A DNA stretch of 64,000 nucleotides, from positions 1,968,690 through 2,032,689 of the forward strand of contig NW_020825327.1 of NCBI RefSeq assembly GCF_003286085.1. Direction: 5' to 3'. Source of the stretch: Drosophila persimilis (lineage: Eukaryota > Arthropoda > Insecta > Diptera > Drosophilidae). Under the pieces are notes generated by a model. That model was given only the letters and a program-made list of their open reading frames with translations, was not told the DNA's origin and searched no databases. A program made the translations under genes and the position numbers. Shown here one piece after another: positions 10,731-22,675 of the stretch (position 1 is the stretch's first letter; each line of letters opens with the position of its first letter).

Positions 10731-13380
10731 TTAGTTAGGTTAGATTAGGTTAACCCGGACGGCCCTCAGCGGGGCCACGCATTGGCCAATCTGGCCCTTA
10801 GTTATCCGGATAGGATAAAGTCCCCGAGAATCGAGGTGTTTTTAGCATAGGCCAGCAGTTCCAGTGCCGTTCTTTTGGAGGCATCTTCCAGTGATGCCAG
10901 CACTGGGGCGTCCAGGTATCTCCTCCTTGCCCTTGAGAGAGCCGGACAGTTGCAGATGAGATGTTCCAGGGTTTCGATAGCCCCAGGTTCATCACATTTC
11001 CTACAACTGTCTCTGTTGGTGATGCCTAGCTTTGCTGCATGTGCAGCAGCCAGACAGTGAACAGTAAGTATTCTCACTAGCAATCTACAGGCCTTTCGTG
11101 GTAGGTGCAGTAGGTAGTGGCTAAGTTTCTCGTTGCGTTCCTTGCACATTATCTTCGAGGTTCTGCAGGTGGTGGAACTCCTCCACCTGCTATTAGTCTG
11201 TGTTCTAGCCTGCTTCTCTAGATCGCATTGCAGCGTTCTATGGGAGACAGGCACGTTCTCGGTTCTCCTATTCTCCAGCCCGACTCTCCTTAGCTAGTAC
11301 GTCCGCCGCTTCGTTTCCTTCGATGCCCTGGTGGCTGGGAACCCAATAGATTCGCCCTGTCGTTGTCGTGCTTAGGATGTCTAGTGCCTCCCTGCTCGCC
11401 AAGACACTTCTGGAACTGACCGCGGACGACTGCATGGATCTTATCGCCGCTTGGCTGTCGACGAATAGGTTGACCGCATCGTGTGCTCGTTCTGTGAGGA
11501 GAGCGACCTCCGCTGCTTTCCCGATGGCAAAAACTTCTGCCTGGAATATGCTGCATTGGTCCGGTAGCTTATACGACAGCCTTATCTCAGGGTCTGTACA
11601 GTAAAGGCCCGCTCCTACTCCTCCGTCCATCTTGGAGCCGTCTGTGCATATATTGATGTCCTCAGTTTGGTCCCTTCCAATTTTCCAGTCTTCAGGTCCC
11701 AAAGATGTGGTTGTTTTGACGTCAAGGCAAGTTTGGGGGGTCATGTAATCAGTTGATCTGGTCATTTCCCTGCCGATTGAACTATGCCCGTATCCTTGTG
11801 GCGATAGATTTCCTGATGCTATGAGGCGTTGTGCTGCCGTTCCCGCAATCAGGCGAGCGTGAATGTCCAGGGAGTCGATTCCGAGTACAGTTTCGAGTGA
11901 TTTTGTTGGGGTTGACCTCAGCGCCCCTGTAATACAGAGCAGAGCCTGTCGCTGAGTCTTTTCCATAAGCTTATGGTATGTCTTCTTTTCAGTAGCCAGC
12001 CACCACACTAAGGCTCTATACAGCAGAGTTGGTCGCACCACCGAGATGTAGATCCACTGCATTAAAGCAGGTGACAGGCCGTCTTGTCCGCGTTGATACT
12101 GAGTCCTACCTCTTCCGCCCACTCACGTATCTCCCTGAGTGTACGTTCCATTGAGGAGCTGAGGGTCGATGGACATACACCCGTGTCGTCTGCATAAGCT
12201 GTTATCTTCGGGGCCTTCCTTTCAAATCTCCACCAACCGACCACCAAATTCCACAGTAGTGGCGACAGGACTCCACCCTGAGGTGTGCCTCTGTGTGCCT
12301 CCTTTACCATGGAAGCAGTGGGCCACTCCGATTGCACCCGTCTACAACTTAGGAGGTTTGTGATCCAGACGTTGATTGCGAGGTGCATGTTATTCGCTTC
12401 TAGGCGACTTGTTATTGCGGTTGTGGCCACGTTGTTGAATGCTCCTGAGATGTCCACAAATGCTCCCAAAGCATACTTTTTGTTGTGAAGGGCGCTCTCG
12501 GTGGTGGCTACTAGCGAGTGTAGTGCCGTCTCCACTGATTTGCCTTTGGTGTAGGCATGTTGGTTTGTTGACATCAGTCCCCATACCTCATTCCTGATGT
12601 GCAAATCCAACAGCTTTTCTAGTGTTTTTAGTATAAAGGAGGTAAGGCTTATCGGTCTCTAATCCTTGGGACTCACGTGGCTGCATTTTCCTGCCTTAGG
12701 GAGGAAAACAACTCCCGAGGTTCTCCATTGGATGGGGATATAGCCCGTACTTAGGCATGCTGAGTATATTGCGAAGAGCCATGGGGTAATAACCTCTTTG
12801 GTCAACTGCATCATGGCTGGGAATATCCCGTCCAATCCTGGTGCTTTTATGCCCGCGAAGGAGTCTTTGGCCCAGTGGATTCTCTTAGTGGTTAACAGAC
12901 TTATTGGGGGGTGCTGTTGCTCGGTTGCTAGGTCCTGATGCTCCTTGGCGTCAGTGACCTCGGTGCATCCAGGGAAGTGCGCTTCCATTAGTGCTGTTAG
13001 GGCTTCTTTACTGCCCTCTGTCCACTGTCCGTTGTCTAGTTTTAGTTGGCTCTGTACTGTGGGCTGCTTTGAAAGCAGCTTCCAGAGCCTAGCGGTTTCG
13101 GGCACTTTCTCGATGTTGGCGCAGAAGTTTCTCCACGAGCTTTTTTGTGCCTTACGTATTTCCTTCTTGTAGCTCCTTCGTTCGCTTGTTTGGCGATCTT
13201 GAAGAATTCCTTGAGGTTGTTTCCTTGGATACAGAGATCTCGGTTCCACCAGAGTGGCTTGGACCTCCTCTTCGTTATCGCGGGTTTGCACGATGCATGG
13301 TAGGCGTTCAGTAACTCGTTGGATAGGGTCTTTATGGACTTTTCTATATCTTCCGCGGATTTCACTGTTTACAGTTAATG
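10731..13380 (-). mobile_element. LOA-clade LINE fragment (unit 1)
   Basis: On the reverse strand the order is linker, RT, RNase H, CCHC-like motif, 3' UTR, then a degenerate ttaggttagattaggtt tail (as read on the + strand). RT plus RNase H with this tail fits the LOA/Bilbo/Baggins group. The endonuclease and ORF1 are missing; upstream sequence at 13381 is unrelated. Repeated at 15191 and 19651. Confidence 0.82.
10802..13365 (-). pseudogene. LOA ORF2: RT and RNase H (unit 1), broken
   Basis: Reading on the - strand, PLWWNRDL (about 13250) opens the linker. A deletion of about 30 bp near 13170, shared with unit 2 but not unit 3, shifts the frame. RT follows with GIKAPGLDGIFPA, a TAG in RPISL at about 12659, FVDISGAFNNV (catalytic Asp, about 12460), GTPQGGVLSPLLW (about 12270) and AYADDTGV (catalytic YADD, about 12190). 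A frame change near 12065-12120 leads into the thumb and RNase H (TDGSKMDGGVGAG, about 11630; VDSQAAI; WVPSHQGIEGNEAAD, about 11320). The C-terminal C-x2-C...H...C motif (CRKCDEPG...HLICNC) is at about 10970. Confidence 0.82.
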
Positions 13381-13775
13381 TTCCGGGGGTTTCTATAGAC
13401 TGTTATCTTCGAAGAGTGTTTGTCGGGTCAAGCAGCTTAAATATTTTAAATTATTGCCAGTGGTGCGGCCCAAAGGAAATGCATTTTGGTGTTGTCGTTT
13501 CCAATGCCCCCACTGCAAAGATCATTTGCTACCGCATATGCGCATGCAGCGGAATTCTTTCGTCTCCTTATGTCGCAATCTCTCGGACTCGGCTTAACAG
13601 AGTCCCCGAGCAGCTCTAACGCTCTCGGGCTATCATACGCTCTCGCTCGCGTCTAAGCTTGCTGCATAGGGCCCGGCAGATTGGCCCGTCAGCCCTTGCA
13701 TGGGCAGTCTTGAGCTAATCGTCGCAGCTATTAGATTAACATCCTCGTATCAATCGTTCGCCCAATCATCCCCAT
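13381..13775 (+). repeat. Partial BEL LTR and unassigned spacer (unit 1)
   Basis: Bases 13490-13775 match 22276-22557, the left part of the LTR of the BEL element that starts there. The preceding ~110 bp (ttccggggg...) are present in units 1 and 2 only and match nothing else I recognise. No coding potential. Confidence 0.7.
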
Positions 13776-15190
13776 GTACTCAGGTACTGCGCCGAAGCGC
13801 TGTGTGGACCTTTGCTTAAACTATTCACCGTGTCCATTGATTCTTCTTGCTTCCCCCCGATCTGGAAGGAATCGTTTATAATTCCTCTCCATAAAAAAGG
13901 TAGCAAGTCTGATGCAAAAAAATTATAGATGTATAGCAAAGTTATATGCAACATCTCTGCAAGTCACTTATATCTCCAACTCAGCATGGATTTATAAGGC
14001 GGCAATCAACCACCACGAACTTGTTAGAGTTTACCTCTTTCATTATTAAAGCCTTTCAAGGTAACTTACAGACGGATGTTATTTACACCGACTTTAGTAA
14101 AGCATTCGACTCTGTAAACCATTCCCTTTTAGCGCATAAACTTGACCTTTTAGGGTTTCCGCCCAACTTCCTGAGATGGATTTCTAGCTATCTTTGTTCC
14201 AGCTCTCAAAGAGTCCTCTTCAAAAACTCCCTCTCTTTACCAGTAAAGGTTTCTTCGGGAGTACCACAGGGCAGCCATCCAGGCCCCTTACTCTTCACAC
14301 TCTTTATTAATGACTTGCCTTCAGTATTAACATACTCTCGAGTACTTATGTATGCGGATGATGTTAAACTCTGTGTCCAGTACAAGGACATTTAATTTCA
14401 TTCTCGCTTGCAATCCGATCTCAATAACTTTCAGTCATGGTGTTGTGCAAACTTGTTACACCTTAATGCCTCGAAATGCAAAGTAATGACATTTCATCGT
14501 TCTAGCCCTTTGTTGGCTCCCTATACCCTATTTGGTGGTTCTCTTGATAGAATTACCCTGGTGGATGATCTGGGTGCTATGTTAGACCCCAAGTTAAAGT
14601 TTTCCGAACACATTTCTACCATGGTAAATAAGGCCATGGGCGTGCTTGGGTTTATAAAGAGGTAGACTCTCTATACCTCGCTTGTTCGTCCGATCTTAAA
14701 ATAAGGCTCCTGTGTATGGTGCTCTCAGTACAAAGTACACCAGGACCGTATAGAATCAGTACAGAAAAACTTTTTACTCTTTGCACTGCGGGGCCTTAAC
14801 TGGGATGAAAGTGTGAGACTCCCATCTTACTCTAGTAGACTGTTATTAGTAAACCTCCCATCCTTAGTTAACCGTAGAAAAATGCTTGGTGTGATATTTA
14901 TGCACAACTTGATCAGGGGTGACATAGACAGCCCTGATCTGTTGAGCCGCATAAACTTCACGATTCCTATTAGACTGACTAGAAATTTTATACCGTTGTT
15001 CCTTCCACTTTGTAGATCGAATTATTCCTTGCATGAACCGTTTAGGGTTTTATGCTTGGATTATAATTCCCTCTACCATATTATATCCACCACTAATTTT
15101 CTTCCTCTTATTAAATTACTAATCGTTACACACTTTTGTAGTAATTAGTAATTGTAGTGGTATTTGTATTTTGATTGCATGCTTAATTTC
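13776..15190 (+). mobile_element. CR1-like LINE, RT part (unit 2)
   Basis: Matches 9534-10730 but keeps the ~218 bp missing there. As far as I can see by eye it is identical to 18236-19650. The RT has frame breaks at about 13930 and 14396, a TAG at about 14663 and an intact catalytic MYADDVKLC at about 14347. Motifs otherwise as in unit 1. Confidence 0.85.
13946..15148 (+). pseudogene. CR1 ORF2 RT domain (unit 2), broken
   Basis: The frame open from 13946 to 14395 carries TDFSKAFDSVNH and GVPQGSHPGPLL (the Pro replaces Leu of unit 1) and the intact YADD box. After a stop at about 14393-14395, the thumb region (LNNFQSWCCANLLHLNASKCKV, split here for length) continues from 14408 to a TAG at 14663. 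The last block RLPSYSSRLLLVNLPSL runs 14813-15148. It cannot give a full RT. Confidence 0.8.
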
Positions 15191-17840
15191 TTAGTTAGGT
15201 TAGATTAGGTTAACCCGGACGGCCCTCAGCGGGGCCACGCATTGGCCAATCTGGCCCTTAGTTATCCGGATAGGATAAAGTCCCCGAGAATCGAGGTGTT
15301 TTTAGCATAGGCCAGCAGTTCCAGTGCCGTTCTTTTGGAGGCATCTTCCAGTGATGCCAGCACTGGGGCGTCCAGGTATCTCCTCCTTGCCCTTGAGAGA
15401 GCCGGACAGTTGCAGATGAGATGTTCCAGGGTTTCGATAGCCCCAGGTTCATCACATTTCCTACAACTGTCTCTGTTGGTGATGCCTAGCTTTGCTGCAT
15501 GTGCAGCAGCCAGACAGTGAACAGTAAGTATTCTCACTAGCAATCTACAGGCCTTTCGTGGTAGGTGCAGTAGGTAGTGGCTAAGTTTCTCGTTGCGTTC
15601 CTTGCACATTATCTTCGAGGTTCTGCAGGTGGTGGAACTCCTCCACCTGCTATTAGTCTGTGTTCTAGCCTGCTTCTCTAGATCGCATTGCAGCGTTCTA
15701 AGGGAGACAGGCACGTTCTCGGTTCTCCTATTCTCCAGCCCGACTCTCCTTAGCTAGTACGTCCGCCGCTTCGTTTCCTTCGATGCCCTGGTGGCTGGGA
15801 ACCCAATAGATTCGCCCTGTCGTTGTCGTGCTTAGGATGTCTAGTGCCTCCCTGCTCGCCAAGACACTTCTGGAACTGACCGCGGACGACTGCATGGATC
15901 TTATCGCCGCTTGGCTGTCGACGAATAGGTTGACCGCATCGTGTGCTCGTTCTGTGAGGAGAGCGACCTCCGCTGCTTTCCCGATGGCAAAAACTTCTGC
16001 CTGGAATATGCTGCATTGGTCCGGTAGCTTATACGACAGCCTTATCTCAGGGTCTGTACAGTAAAGGCCCGCTCCTACTCCTCCGTCCATCTTGGAGCCG
16101 TCTGTGCATATATTGATGTCCTCAGTTTGGTCCCTTCCAATTTTCCAGTCTTCAGGTCCCAAAGATGTGGTTGTTTTGACGTCAAGGCAAGTTTGGGGGG
16201 TCATGTAATCAGTTGATCTGGTCATTTCCCTGCCGATTGAACTATGCCCGTATCCTTGTGGCGATAGATTTCCTGATGCTATGAGGCGTTGTGCTGCCGT
16301 TCCCGCAATCAGGCGAGCGTCAATGTCCAGGGAGTCGATTCCGAGTACAGTTTCGAGTGATTTTGTTGGGGTTGACCTCAGCGCCCCTGTAATACAGAGC
16401 AGAGCCTGTCGCTGAGTCTTTTCCATAAGCTTATGGTATGTCTTCTTTTCAGTAGCCAGCCACCACACTAAGGCTCTATACAGCAGAGTTGGTCGCACCA
16501 CCGAGATGTAGATCCACTGCATTAAAGCAGGTGACAGGCCGTCTTGTCCGCGTTGATACTGAGTCCTACCTCTTCCGCCCACTCACGTATCTCCCTGAGT
16601 GTACGTTCCATTGAGGAGCTGAGGGTCGATGGACATACACCCGTGTCGTCTGCATAAGCTGTTATCTTCGGGGCCTTCCTTTCAAATCTCCACCAACCGA
16701 CCACCAAATTCCACAGTAGTGGCGACAGGACTCCACCCTGAGGTGTGCCTCTGTGTGCCTCCTTTACCATGGAAGCAGTGGGCCACTCCGATTGCACCCG
16801 TCTACAACTTAGGAGGTTTGTGATCCAGACGTTGATTGCGAGGTGCATGTTATTCGCTTCTAGGCGACTTGTTATTGCGGTTGTGGCCACGTTGTTGAAT
16901 GCTCCTGAGATGTCCACAAATGCTCCCAAAGCATACTTTTTGTTGTGAAGGGCGCTCTCGGTGGTGGCTACTAGCGAGTGTAGTGCCGTCTCCACTGATT
17001 TGCCTTTGGTGTAGGCATGTTGGTTTGTTGACATCAGTCCCCATACCTCATTCCTGATGTGCAAATCCAACAGCTTTTCTAGTGTTTTTAGTATAAAGGA
17101 GGTAAGGCTTATCGGTCTCTAATCCTTGGGACTCACGTGGCTGCATTTTCCTGCCTTAGGGAGGAAAACAACTCCCGAGGTTCTCCATTGGATGGGGATA
17201 TAGCCCGTACTTAGGCATGCTGAGTATATTGCGAAGAGCCATGGGGTAATAACCTCTTTGGTCAACTGCATCATGGCTGGGAATATCCCGTCCAATCCTG
17301 GTGCTTTTATGCCCGCGAAGGAGTCTTTGGCCCAGTGGATTCTCTTAGTGGTTAACAGACTTATTGGGGGGTGCTGTTGCTCGGTTGCTAGGTCCTGATG
17401 CTCCTTGGCGTCAGTGACCTCGGTGCATCCAGGGAAGTGCGCCTCCATTAGTGCTGTTAGGGCTTCTTTACTGCCCTCTGTCCACTGTCCGTTGTCTAGT
17501 TTTAGTTGGCTCTGTACTGTGGGCTGCTTTGAAAGCAGCTTCCAGAGCCTATCGGTTTCGGGCACTTTCTCGATGTTGGCGCAGAAGTTTCTCCACGAGC
17601 TTTTTTGTGCCTTACGTATTTCCTTCTTGTAGCTCCTTCGTTCGCTTGTTTGGCGATCTTGAAGAATTCCTTGAGGTTGTTTCCTTGGATACAGAGATCT
17701 CGGTTCCACCAGAGTGGCTTGGACCTCCTCTTCGTTCTCGCGGGTTTGCACGATGCATGGTAGGCGTTCAGTAACTCGTTGGATAGGGTCTTTATGGACT
17801 TTTCTATATCTTCCGCGGATTTCACTGTTTACAGTTAATG
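15191..17840 (-). mobile_element. LOA-clade LINE fragment (unit 2)
   Basis: Same content as 10731-13380, with only a handful of substitutions visible (for example near 15704, 16321, 17449, 17551 and 17736). It shares the ~30-bp linker deletion with unit 1, which unit 3 lacks. Confidence 0.82.
15262..17825 (-). pseudogene. LOA ORF2: RT and RNase H (unit 2), broken
   Basis: Same domains and same breaks as unit 1: linker deletion near 17630, TAG near 17119, and frame changes near 16525-16580 and 15715. The RT YADD box lies near 16650 and RNase H TDGSKMDGG near 16090. One private change (near 17551) turns an Ala into Asp in the linker (ETDRLW against ETARLW). Confidence 0.8.
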
Positions 17841-18235
17841 TTCCGGGGGTTTCTATAGACTGTTATCTTCGAAGAGTGTTTGTCGGGTCAAGCAGCTTAA
17901 ATATTTTAAATTATTGCCAGTGGTGCGGCCCAAAGGAAATGCATTTTGGTGTTGTCGTTTCCAATGCCCCCACTGCAAAGATCATTTGCTACCGCATATG
18001 CGCATGCAGCGGAATTCTTTCGTCTCCTTATGTCGCAATCTCTCGGACTCGGCTTAACAGAGTCCCCGAGCAGCTCTAACGCTCTCGGGCTATCATACGC
18101 TCTCGCTCGCGTCTAAGCTTGCTGCATAGGGCCCGGCAGATTGGCCCGTCAGCCCTTGCATGGGCAGTCTTGAGCTAATCGTCGCAGCTATTAGATTAAC
18201 ATCCTCGTATCAATCGTTCGCCCAATCATCCCCAT
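17841..18235 (+). repeat. Partial BEL LTR and unassigned spacer (unit 2)
   Basis: Copy of 13381-13775 with no difference I could see. It ends at the same ccccat|gtactcagg junction, which shows that the two junctions descend from one event. Confidence 0.75.
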
Positions 18236-19650
18236 GTACTCAGGTACTGCGCCGAAGCGCTGTGTGGACCTTTGCTTAAACTATTCACCGTGTCCATTGA
18301 TTCTTCTTGCTTCCCCCCGATCTGGAAGGAATCGTTTATAATTCCTCTCCATAAAAAAGGTAGCAAGTCTGATGCAAAAAAATTATAGATGTATAGCAAA
18401 GTTATATGCAACATCTCTGCAAGTCACTTATATCTCCAACTCAGCATGGATTTATAAGGCGGCAATCAACCACCACGAACTTGTTAGAGTTTACCTCTTT
18501 CATTATTAAAGCCTTTCAAGGTAACTTACAGACGGATGTTATTTACACCGACTTTAGTAAAGCATTCGACTCTGTAAACCATTCCCTTTTAGCGCATAAA
18601 CTTGACCTTTTAGGGTTTCCGCCCAACTTCCTGAGATGGATTTCTAGCTATCTTTGTTCCAGCTCTCAAAGAGTCCTCTTCAAAAACTCCCTCTCTTTAC
18701 CAGTAAAGGTTTCTTCGGGAGTACCACAGGGCAGCCATCCAGGCCCCTTACTCTTCACACTCTTTATTAATGACTTGCCTTCAGTATTAACATACTCTCG
18801 AGTACTTATGTATGCGGATGATGTTAAACTCTGTGTCCAGTACAAGGACATTTAATTTCATTCTCGCTTGCAATCCGATCTCAATAACTTTCAGTCATGG
18901 TGTTGTGCAAACTTGTTACACCTTAATGCCTCGAAATGCAAAGTAATGACATTTCATCGTTCTAGCCCTTTGTTGGCTCCCTATACCCTATTTGGTGGTT
19001 CTCTTGATAGAATTACCCTGGTGGATGATCTGGGTGCTATGTTAGACCCCAAGTTAAAGTTTTCCGAACACATTTCTACCATGGTAAATAAGGCCATGGG
19101 CGTGCTTGGGTTTATAAAGAGGTAGACTCTCTATACCTCGCTTGTTCGTCCGATCTTAAAATAAGGCTCCTGTGTATGGTGCTCTCAGTACAAAGTACAC
19201 CAGGACCGTATAGAATCAGTACAGAAAAACTTTTTACTCTTTGCACTGCGGGGCCTTAACTGGGATGAAAGTGTGAGACTCCCATCTTACTCTAGTAGAC
19301 TGTTATTAGTAAACCTCCCATCCTTAGTTAACCGTAGAAAAATGCTTGGTGTGATATTTATGCACAACTTGATCAGGGGTGACATAGACAGCCCTGATCT
19401 GTTGAGCCGCATAAACTTCACGATTCCTATTAGACTGACTAGAAATTTTATACCGTTGTTCCTTCCACTTTGTAGATCGAATTATTCCTTGCATGAACCG
19501 TTTAGGGTTTTATGCTTGGATTATAATTCCCTCTACCATATTATATCCACCACTAATTTTCTTCCTCTTATTAAATTACTAATCGTTACACACTTTTGTA
19601 GTAATTAGTAATTGTAGTGGTATTTGTATTTTGATTGCATGCTTAATTTC
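18236..19650 (+). mobile_element. CR1-like LINE, RT part (unit 3)
   Basis: Appears identical to 13776-15190, including the intact YADD at about 18807 and the stop at about 19123. This supports a very recent copying step between units 2 and 3. Confidence 0.85.
18406..19608 (+). pseudogene. CR1 ORF2 RT domain (unit 3), broken
   Basis: Same frame structure as unit 2: palm motifs in 18406-18855, thumb in 18868-19125, last block in 19273-19608. No base difference from unit 2 was noticed. Confidence 0.8.
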
Positions 19651-22260
19651 TTAGTTAGGTTAGATTAGGTTAACCCGGACGGCCCTCAGCGGGGCCACGC
19701 ATTGGCCAATCTGGCCCTTAGTTATCCGGATAGGATAAAGTCCCCGAGAATCGAGGTGTTTTTAGCATAGGCCAGCAGTTCCAGTGCCGTCCTTTTGGAG
19801 GCATCTTCCAGTGATGCCAGCACTGGGGCGCCCAGGTAGGGTTTCCAGGGTTTCTGTCTCTGTTGGTGATGCCTAGCTTTGCTGCATGTGCAGCAGCCAG
19901 ACAGTGAACAGTAAGTATTCTCACTAGCAATCTACAGGCCTTTCGTGGTAGGTGCAGTAGGTAGTGGCTAAGTTTCTCGTTGCGTTCCTTGCACATTATC
20001 TTCGAGGTTCTGCAGGTGGTGGAACTCCTCCACCTGCTATTAGTCTGTGTTCTAGCCTGCTTCTCTAGATCGCATTGCAGCGTTCTAAGGGAGACAGGCA
20101 CGTTCTCGGTTCTCCTATTCTCCAGCCCGACGCCTTCCTTAGCTAGTACCTCCGCCGCTTCGTTTCCTTCGATGCCCTGGTGGCTGGGAACCCAATAGAT
20201 CCGCACTGTCTTTGTCGTGCTTAGGATGTCTAATGCCTCCCTGCTCGCCAAGACACTTCTGGAACTGACCGCGGACGACTGCATGGATCTTATCGCCGCT
20301 TGGCTGTCGACGAATAGGTTGACCGCATCGTGTGCTCGTTCTGTGAGGAGAGCGACCTCCGCTGCTTTCCCGATGGCAAAAACTTCTGCCTGGAATATGC
20401 TGCATTGGTCCGGTAGCTTATACGACAGCCTTATCTCAGGGTCTGTACAGTAAAGGCCCGCTCCTACTCCTCCGTCCATCTTGAAGCCGTCTGTGTATAT
20501 ATTGATGTCCTCAGTTTGGTCCCTTCCAATTTTCCAGTCTTCAGGTCCCAAAGATGTGGTTGTTTTGACGTCAAGGCAAGTTTGGGGGGTCATGTAATCA
20601 GTTGATCTGGTCATTTCCCTGCCGATTGAACTATGCCCGTATCCTTGTGGCGATAGATTTCCTGATGCTATGAGGCGTTGTGCTGCCTTTCCCGCAATCA
20701 GGTGAGCGTGAATGTCCAGGGAGTCGATTCCGAGTACAGTTTCGAGTGCTTTTGTTGGGGTTGACCTCAGCGCCCCTGTAATACAGAGCAGAGCCTGTCG
20801 CTGAGTCTTTTCCATAAGCTTATGGTATGTCTTCTTTTCAGTAGCCAGCCACCACACTAAGGCTCTATACAGCAGAGTTGGTCGCACCACCGAGATGTAG
20901 ATCCACTGCATTAGAGCAGGTGACAGGCCGTCTTGTCCGCGTTGATACTGAGTCCTACCTCTTCCGCCCACTCACGTATCTCCCTGAGTGTACGTTCCAT
21001 TAAGGAGCTGAGGGTCGATGGACATACACCCGTGTCGTCTGCATAAGCTGTTATCTTCGGGGCCTTCCTTTCAAATCTCCAACAACCGACCACCAAATTC
21101 CACAGTAGTGGCGACAGGACTCCACCCTGAGGTGTGCCTCTGTGTGCCCCCTTTATCATGGAAGCAGTGGGCCACTCCGATTGCACCCGTCTACAACTTA
21201 GGAGGTTTGTGATCCAGACGTTGATTGCGAGGTGCATGTTATTCGCTTCTAGGCGACTTGTTATTGCGGTTGTGGCCACGTTGTTGAATGCTCCTGAGAT
21301 GTCCACAAATGCTCCCAAAGCATACTTTTTGTTGTGAAGGGCGCTCTCGGTGGTGGCTACTAGCGAGTGTAGTGCCGTCTCCACTGATTTGCCTTTGGTG
21401 TAGGCATGTTGGTTTGTTGACATCAGTCCCCATACCTCATTCCTGATGTGCAAATCCAACAGCTTTTCTAGTGTTTTTAGTATAAAGGAGGAAAGGCTTA
21501 TCGGTCTCTAATCCTTGGGACTCACGTGGCTGCATTTTCCTGCCTTAGGGAGGAAAACAACTCTCGAGGTTCTCCATTGGATGGGGATATAGCCCGTACT
21601 TAGGCATGCTGAGTATATTGCGAAGAGCCATGGGGTAATAACCTCTTTGGTCAACTGCATCATGGCTGGGAATATCCCGTCCAATCCTGGTGCTTTTATG
21701 CCCGCGAAGGAGTCTTTGGCCCAGTGGATTCTCTTAGTGGTTAACAGACTTATTGGGGGGTGCTGTTGCTCGGTTGCTAGGTCCTGATGCTCCTTGGCGT
21801 CAGTGACCTCGGTGCATCCAGGGAAGTGCGCCTCCATTAGTGCTGTTAGGGCTTCTTTACTGCCCTCTGTCCACTGTCCGTTGTCTAGTTTTAGTTGGCT
21901 CTGTACTGTGGGCTGCTTTGAAAGCAGCTTCCAGAGCCTAGCGGTTTCGGGCACTTTCTCGATGTTGGCGCAGAAGTTTCTCCACGAGCTTTTTTGTGCC
22001 TTACGTATTTCCTTCTTGTAGCTCCTAAGTATAATTTTATATTCCTCATTGACACTCCCTTCGTTCGCTTGTTTGGCGATCTTGAAGAATTCCTTGAGGT
22101 TGTTTCTTTGGAGACAGAGATCTCGGTTCCACCAGAGTGGCTTGGACCTCCTCTTCGTTCTCGCGGGTTTGCACGATGCATGGTAGGCGTTCAGTAACTC
22201 GTTGGATAGGGTCTTTATGGACTTTTCTATATCTTCCGCGGATTTCACTGTTTACAGTTA
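19651..22260 (-). mobile_element. LOA-clade LINE fragment (unit 3, most divergent)
   Basis: Same architecture as the other two units but with many private differences. About 70 bp are missing near 19838, removing part of the CCHC-like motif and fusing its frame to the end of the element. About 30 bp are present near 22028 that units 1 and 2 lack. This unit represents the original right-hand copy of the duplication. Confidence 0.83.
19718..22248 (-). pseudogene. LOA ORF2: RT and RNase H (unit 3), broken
   Basis: The linker and first RT part are open from 22248 to 21508 (246 residues, PLWWNRDLCLQRNNLKEFF through LPKAGKC), longer than in units 1 and 2 because the linker deletion is absent. The TAG before RPISL (about 21508) is shared by all three. 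RT palm runs 21459-20911 with FVDISGAFNNV, GTPQGGVLSPLLW and AYADDTGV. Thumb and RNase H are open for 417 residues from 20971 to 19718 (YTDGFKMDGG, where the usual Ser is Phe; VDSQAAI; WVPSHQGIEGNEAAE, where the usual final Asp is Glu). These changes at conserved RNase H positions suggest relaxed selection. Confidence 0.82.
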
Positions 22261-22275
22261 ATGCATTTTGGTGTT

Positions 22276-22675
22276 GTCGTTTCCAATGCCCCCACTGCAA
22301 AGATCATTTGCTACCGCATATGCGCATGCAGCGGAATTCTTTCGTCTCCTTATGTCGTAATCTCTCGGACTCGGCTTAACAGAGTCCCCGAGCAGCTCTA
22401 ACGCTCTCGGGCTATCATACGCTCTCGCTCGCGTCTAAGCTTGCTGCATAGGGCCCGGCAGATTGGCCCGTCAGCCCTTGCATGGGCAGTCTTGAGCTAA
22501 TCGTCGCAGCTATTAGATTAACATCCTCGTATCAATCGTTCGCCCAATCATCCCCATATGTACATACGCGATAAGTTGGTTTAAATATACAAATAAATTG
22601 TGAATTATAAACATCCTCTCGACTTACATTAACTTCAAATTGCAACAGTTGTTAAAAACGCTTAATAGCGTAACA
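22276..22675 (+). repeat. 5' LTR of the second BEL element
   Basis: The right end ...gcgtaaca is followed after two bases by tggtgaccccgacgtga (22678-22694), a typical BEL primer-binding site. The left end is uncertain; tgttgtcg near 22272-22276 is a candidate, giving about 400 bp. The sequence left of 22557 is what was copied into the triplication. Confidence 0.65.

Larger units (their letters stand above)
9534..22557. repeat. Tandem triplication of a CR1-LOA-LTR segment
   Basis: Three head-to-tail units run 9534-13775 (4242 bp), 13776-18235 (4460 bp) and 18236-22557 (4322 bp). Each unit joins partial BEL LTR sequence (ending ccccat) to CR1 RT sequence (starting gtactcagg), with at most one shared base at the junction. 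The ancestral left flank is seen at 9534 (CR1 continuing) and the ancestral right flank at 22557 (LTR continuing). Length differences are explained by private deletions of about 218 bp (unit 1, near 10250), about 70 bp (unit 3, near 19838) and 111 bp (unit 3, near 22262). Confidence 0.95.

Noticed and set aside
9534..22557. CRISPR-like or satellite array
   Set aside because: The period is about 4.4 kb and consists of transposon coding sequence; no short repeats with spacers exist anywhere in the window.
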